A stretch of DNA of 5,652 nt from an uncultured Actinomycetes bacterium. GTDB taxonomy: Bacteria; Actinomycetota; Acidimicrobiia; Acidimicrobiales; RAAP-2. The stretch lies in contig CAIKFN010000083.1 in the NCBI GenBank assembly GCA_903826715.1, forward strand, positions 1-5,652, written 5' to 3'. Made by a program: the position numbers and the translations under genes. Positions within the stretch are counted from its first letter, which is position 1. The number at the start of each line of letters is the position of its first letter. Shown here in pieces: positions 5,590 to 5,652 of the stretch. Under the pieces are notes generated by a model. The model was not told the origin of the DNA. It worked only from the letters and a program-made list of their open reading frames with translations, and did no database searches.

Positions 5590-5595
5590 ACCTTA
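5590..5595 (-). promoter_or_regulatory. Putative -10 (or ribosome site) of the thioesterase–arfB operon
   Basis: On the - strand TAAGGT ends 6 nt before the ATG at 5583. It matches TANNNT with the same spacing seen at other starts in the window. The same bases contain TAAGG, a Shine-Dalgarno-like run at acceptable distance, so the two readings cannot be separated by eye. Confidence 0.35.
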
Positions 5596-5602
5596 CGACA
5601 GT
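5592..5602 (+). repeat. Second copy of shared promoter word CTTACGACAGT
   Basis: This is an exact match to 3456-3466, in the other clear divergent promoter region. Here it overlaps both the proposed -10 of the - strand operon and the proposed -35 of the + strand gene. Confidence 0.5.
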
Positions 5603-5623
5603 GCTCAGGCGTGCCTGTAGATT
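5595..5623 (+). promoter_or_regulatory. Putative promoter of the right-edge gene
   Basis: A -35 ACGACA (5595-5600, four of six matches to TTGACA) and a -10 TAGATT (5618-5623) are separated by an ideal 17 bp. The start point would be near 5630, giving a leader of about 16 nt that contains a strong purine-rich ribosome site. This is the best -35/-10 pair in the window. Confidence 0.5.
5606..5617. promoter_or_regulatory. 12-bp dyad inside the right-edge promoter spacer
   Basis: CAGGC-GT-GCCTG is a perfect inverted repeat with 5-bp arms and a 2-nt centre. It fills the right part of the -35/-10 spacer and abuts the -10. It is well placed to be an operator, but it matches no regulator motif I know and is short enough to arise by chance. 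Confidence 0.3.
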
Positions 5624-5631
5624 AGAGACCT

Positions 5632-5641
5632 AGGAAGAAGG
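5632..5641 (+). promoter_or_regulatory. Ribosome binding site of the right-edge gene
   Basis: AGGAAGAAGG is purine-only and contains AGGA and GAAGG, ending 4 nt before the ATG at 5646. AGGA has the better spacing (10 nt). It supports a real gene start at the window edge. Confidence 0.6.
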
Positions 5642-5645
5642 AAAA

Positions 5646-5652
5646 ATGCCGA
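5646..5652 (+). CDS. Start of a gene cut by the window edge
   Basis: Only ATG CCG and one further base are present, so the product begins Met-Pro and cannot be identified. The call rests on the purine-rich ribosome site and the -35/-10 pair upstream, and on the divergent layout with the thioesterase gene. Confidence 0.55.

Noticed and set aside
1..5652. CRISPR array, insertion sequence, integrase site beside the tRNA, phage or defence genes
   Set aside because: I found no spaced direct repeats, transposase or integrase motifs, or duplicated tRNA 3' end. Every gene fits a chromosomal housekeeping family or continuous core synteny.

Overview
The window looks like a piece of an actinobacterial chromosome with roughly half G+C. 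The best evidence is the clpS–DUF2017 gene pair, a typical actinobacterial arrangement. Supporting evidence is an MpaB/DUF2236 protein, a ClpS carrying the 'WDDPV' form of its binding loop, and several genes that seem to lack leaders. A moderate-G+C aquatic lineage such as Acidimicrobiia or a planktonic relative would fit, but I cannot fix the taxon from this sequence.

Layout. At the left end is tRNA-Lys(CTT) on the + strand. It is followed by a strong symmetrical terminator that also serves the opposing clpS–DUF2017 operon (- strand). Divergent from clpS is a DUF2236 (MpaB-like oxygenase) gene on the + strand. It runs tail-to-tail, with an 11-bp overlap and a hairpin at the junction, into a two-gene - strand operon: an aldose 1-epimerase-like gene, then a short-chain dehydrogenase. 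A 57-bp divergent promoter region, containing a dyad, separates the epimerase gene from surE (+). The surE gene ends in a CTAG palindrome that also holds the stop codon of the opposing arfB gene. arfB is the second gene of a - strand pair with a TesB-like double-hotdog acyl-CoA thioesterase gene upstream. A second divergent promoter region at the right edge leads to a + strand gene of which only the first two codons are present.

Function. The genes are mostly housekeeping: N-degron recognition for Clp proteolysis (ClpS), nucleotide dephosphorylation (SurE), rescue of stalled ribosomes (ArfB), sugar anomer interconversion plus a dehydrogenase, and acyl-CoA hydrolysis. Coding density is very high: genes overlap or nearly abut, and the only gaps are about 55–65 bp promoter regions. 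I see no mobile element, CRISPR array, phage gene or defence cassette, and no convincing novel multi-gene system.

The most interesting signals are small. A TAGNCT-type -10 hexamer sits 6–7 nt upstream of several starts, which suggests leaderless transcripts. An exact 11-bp word is shared by two separate divergent promoter regions. Convergent genes are packed tightly enough to share stop-codon or terminator DNA.
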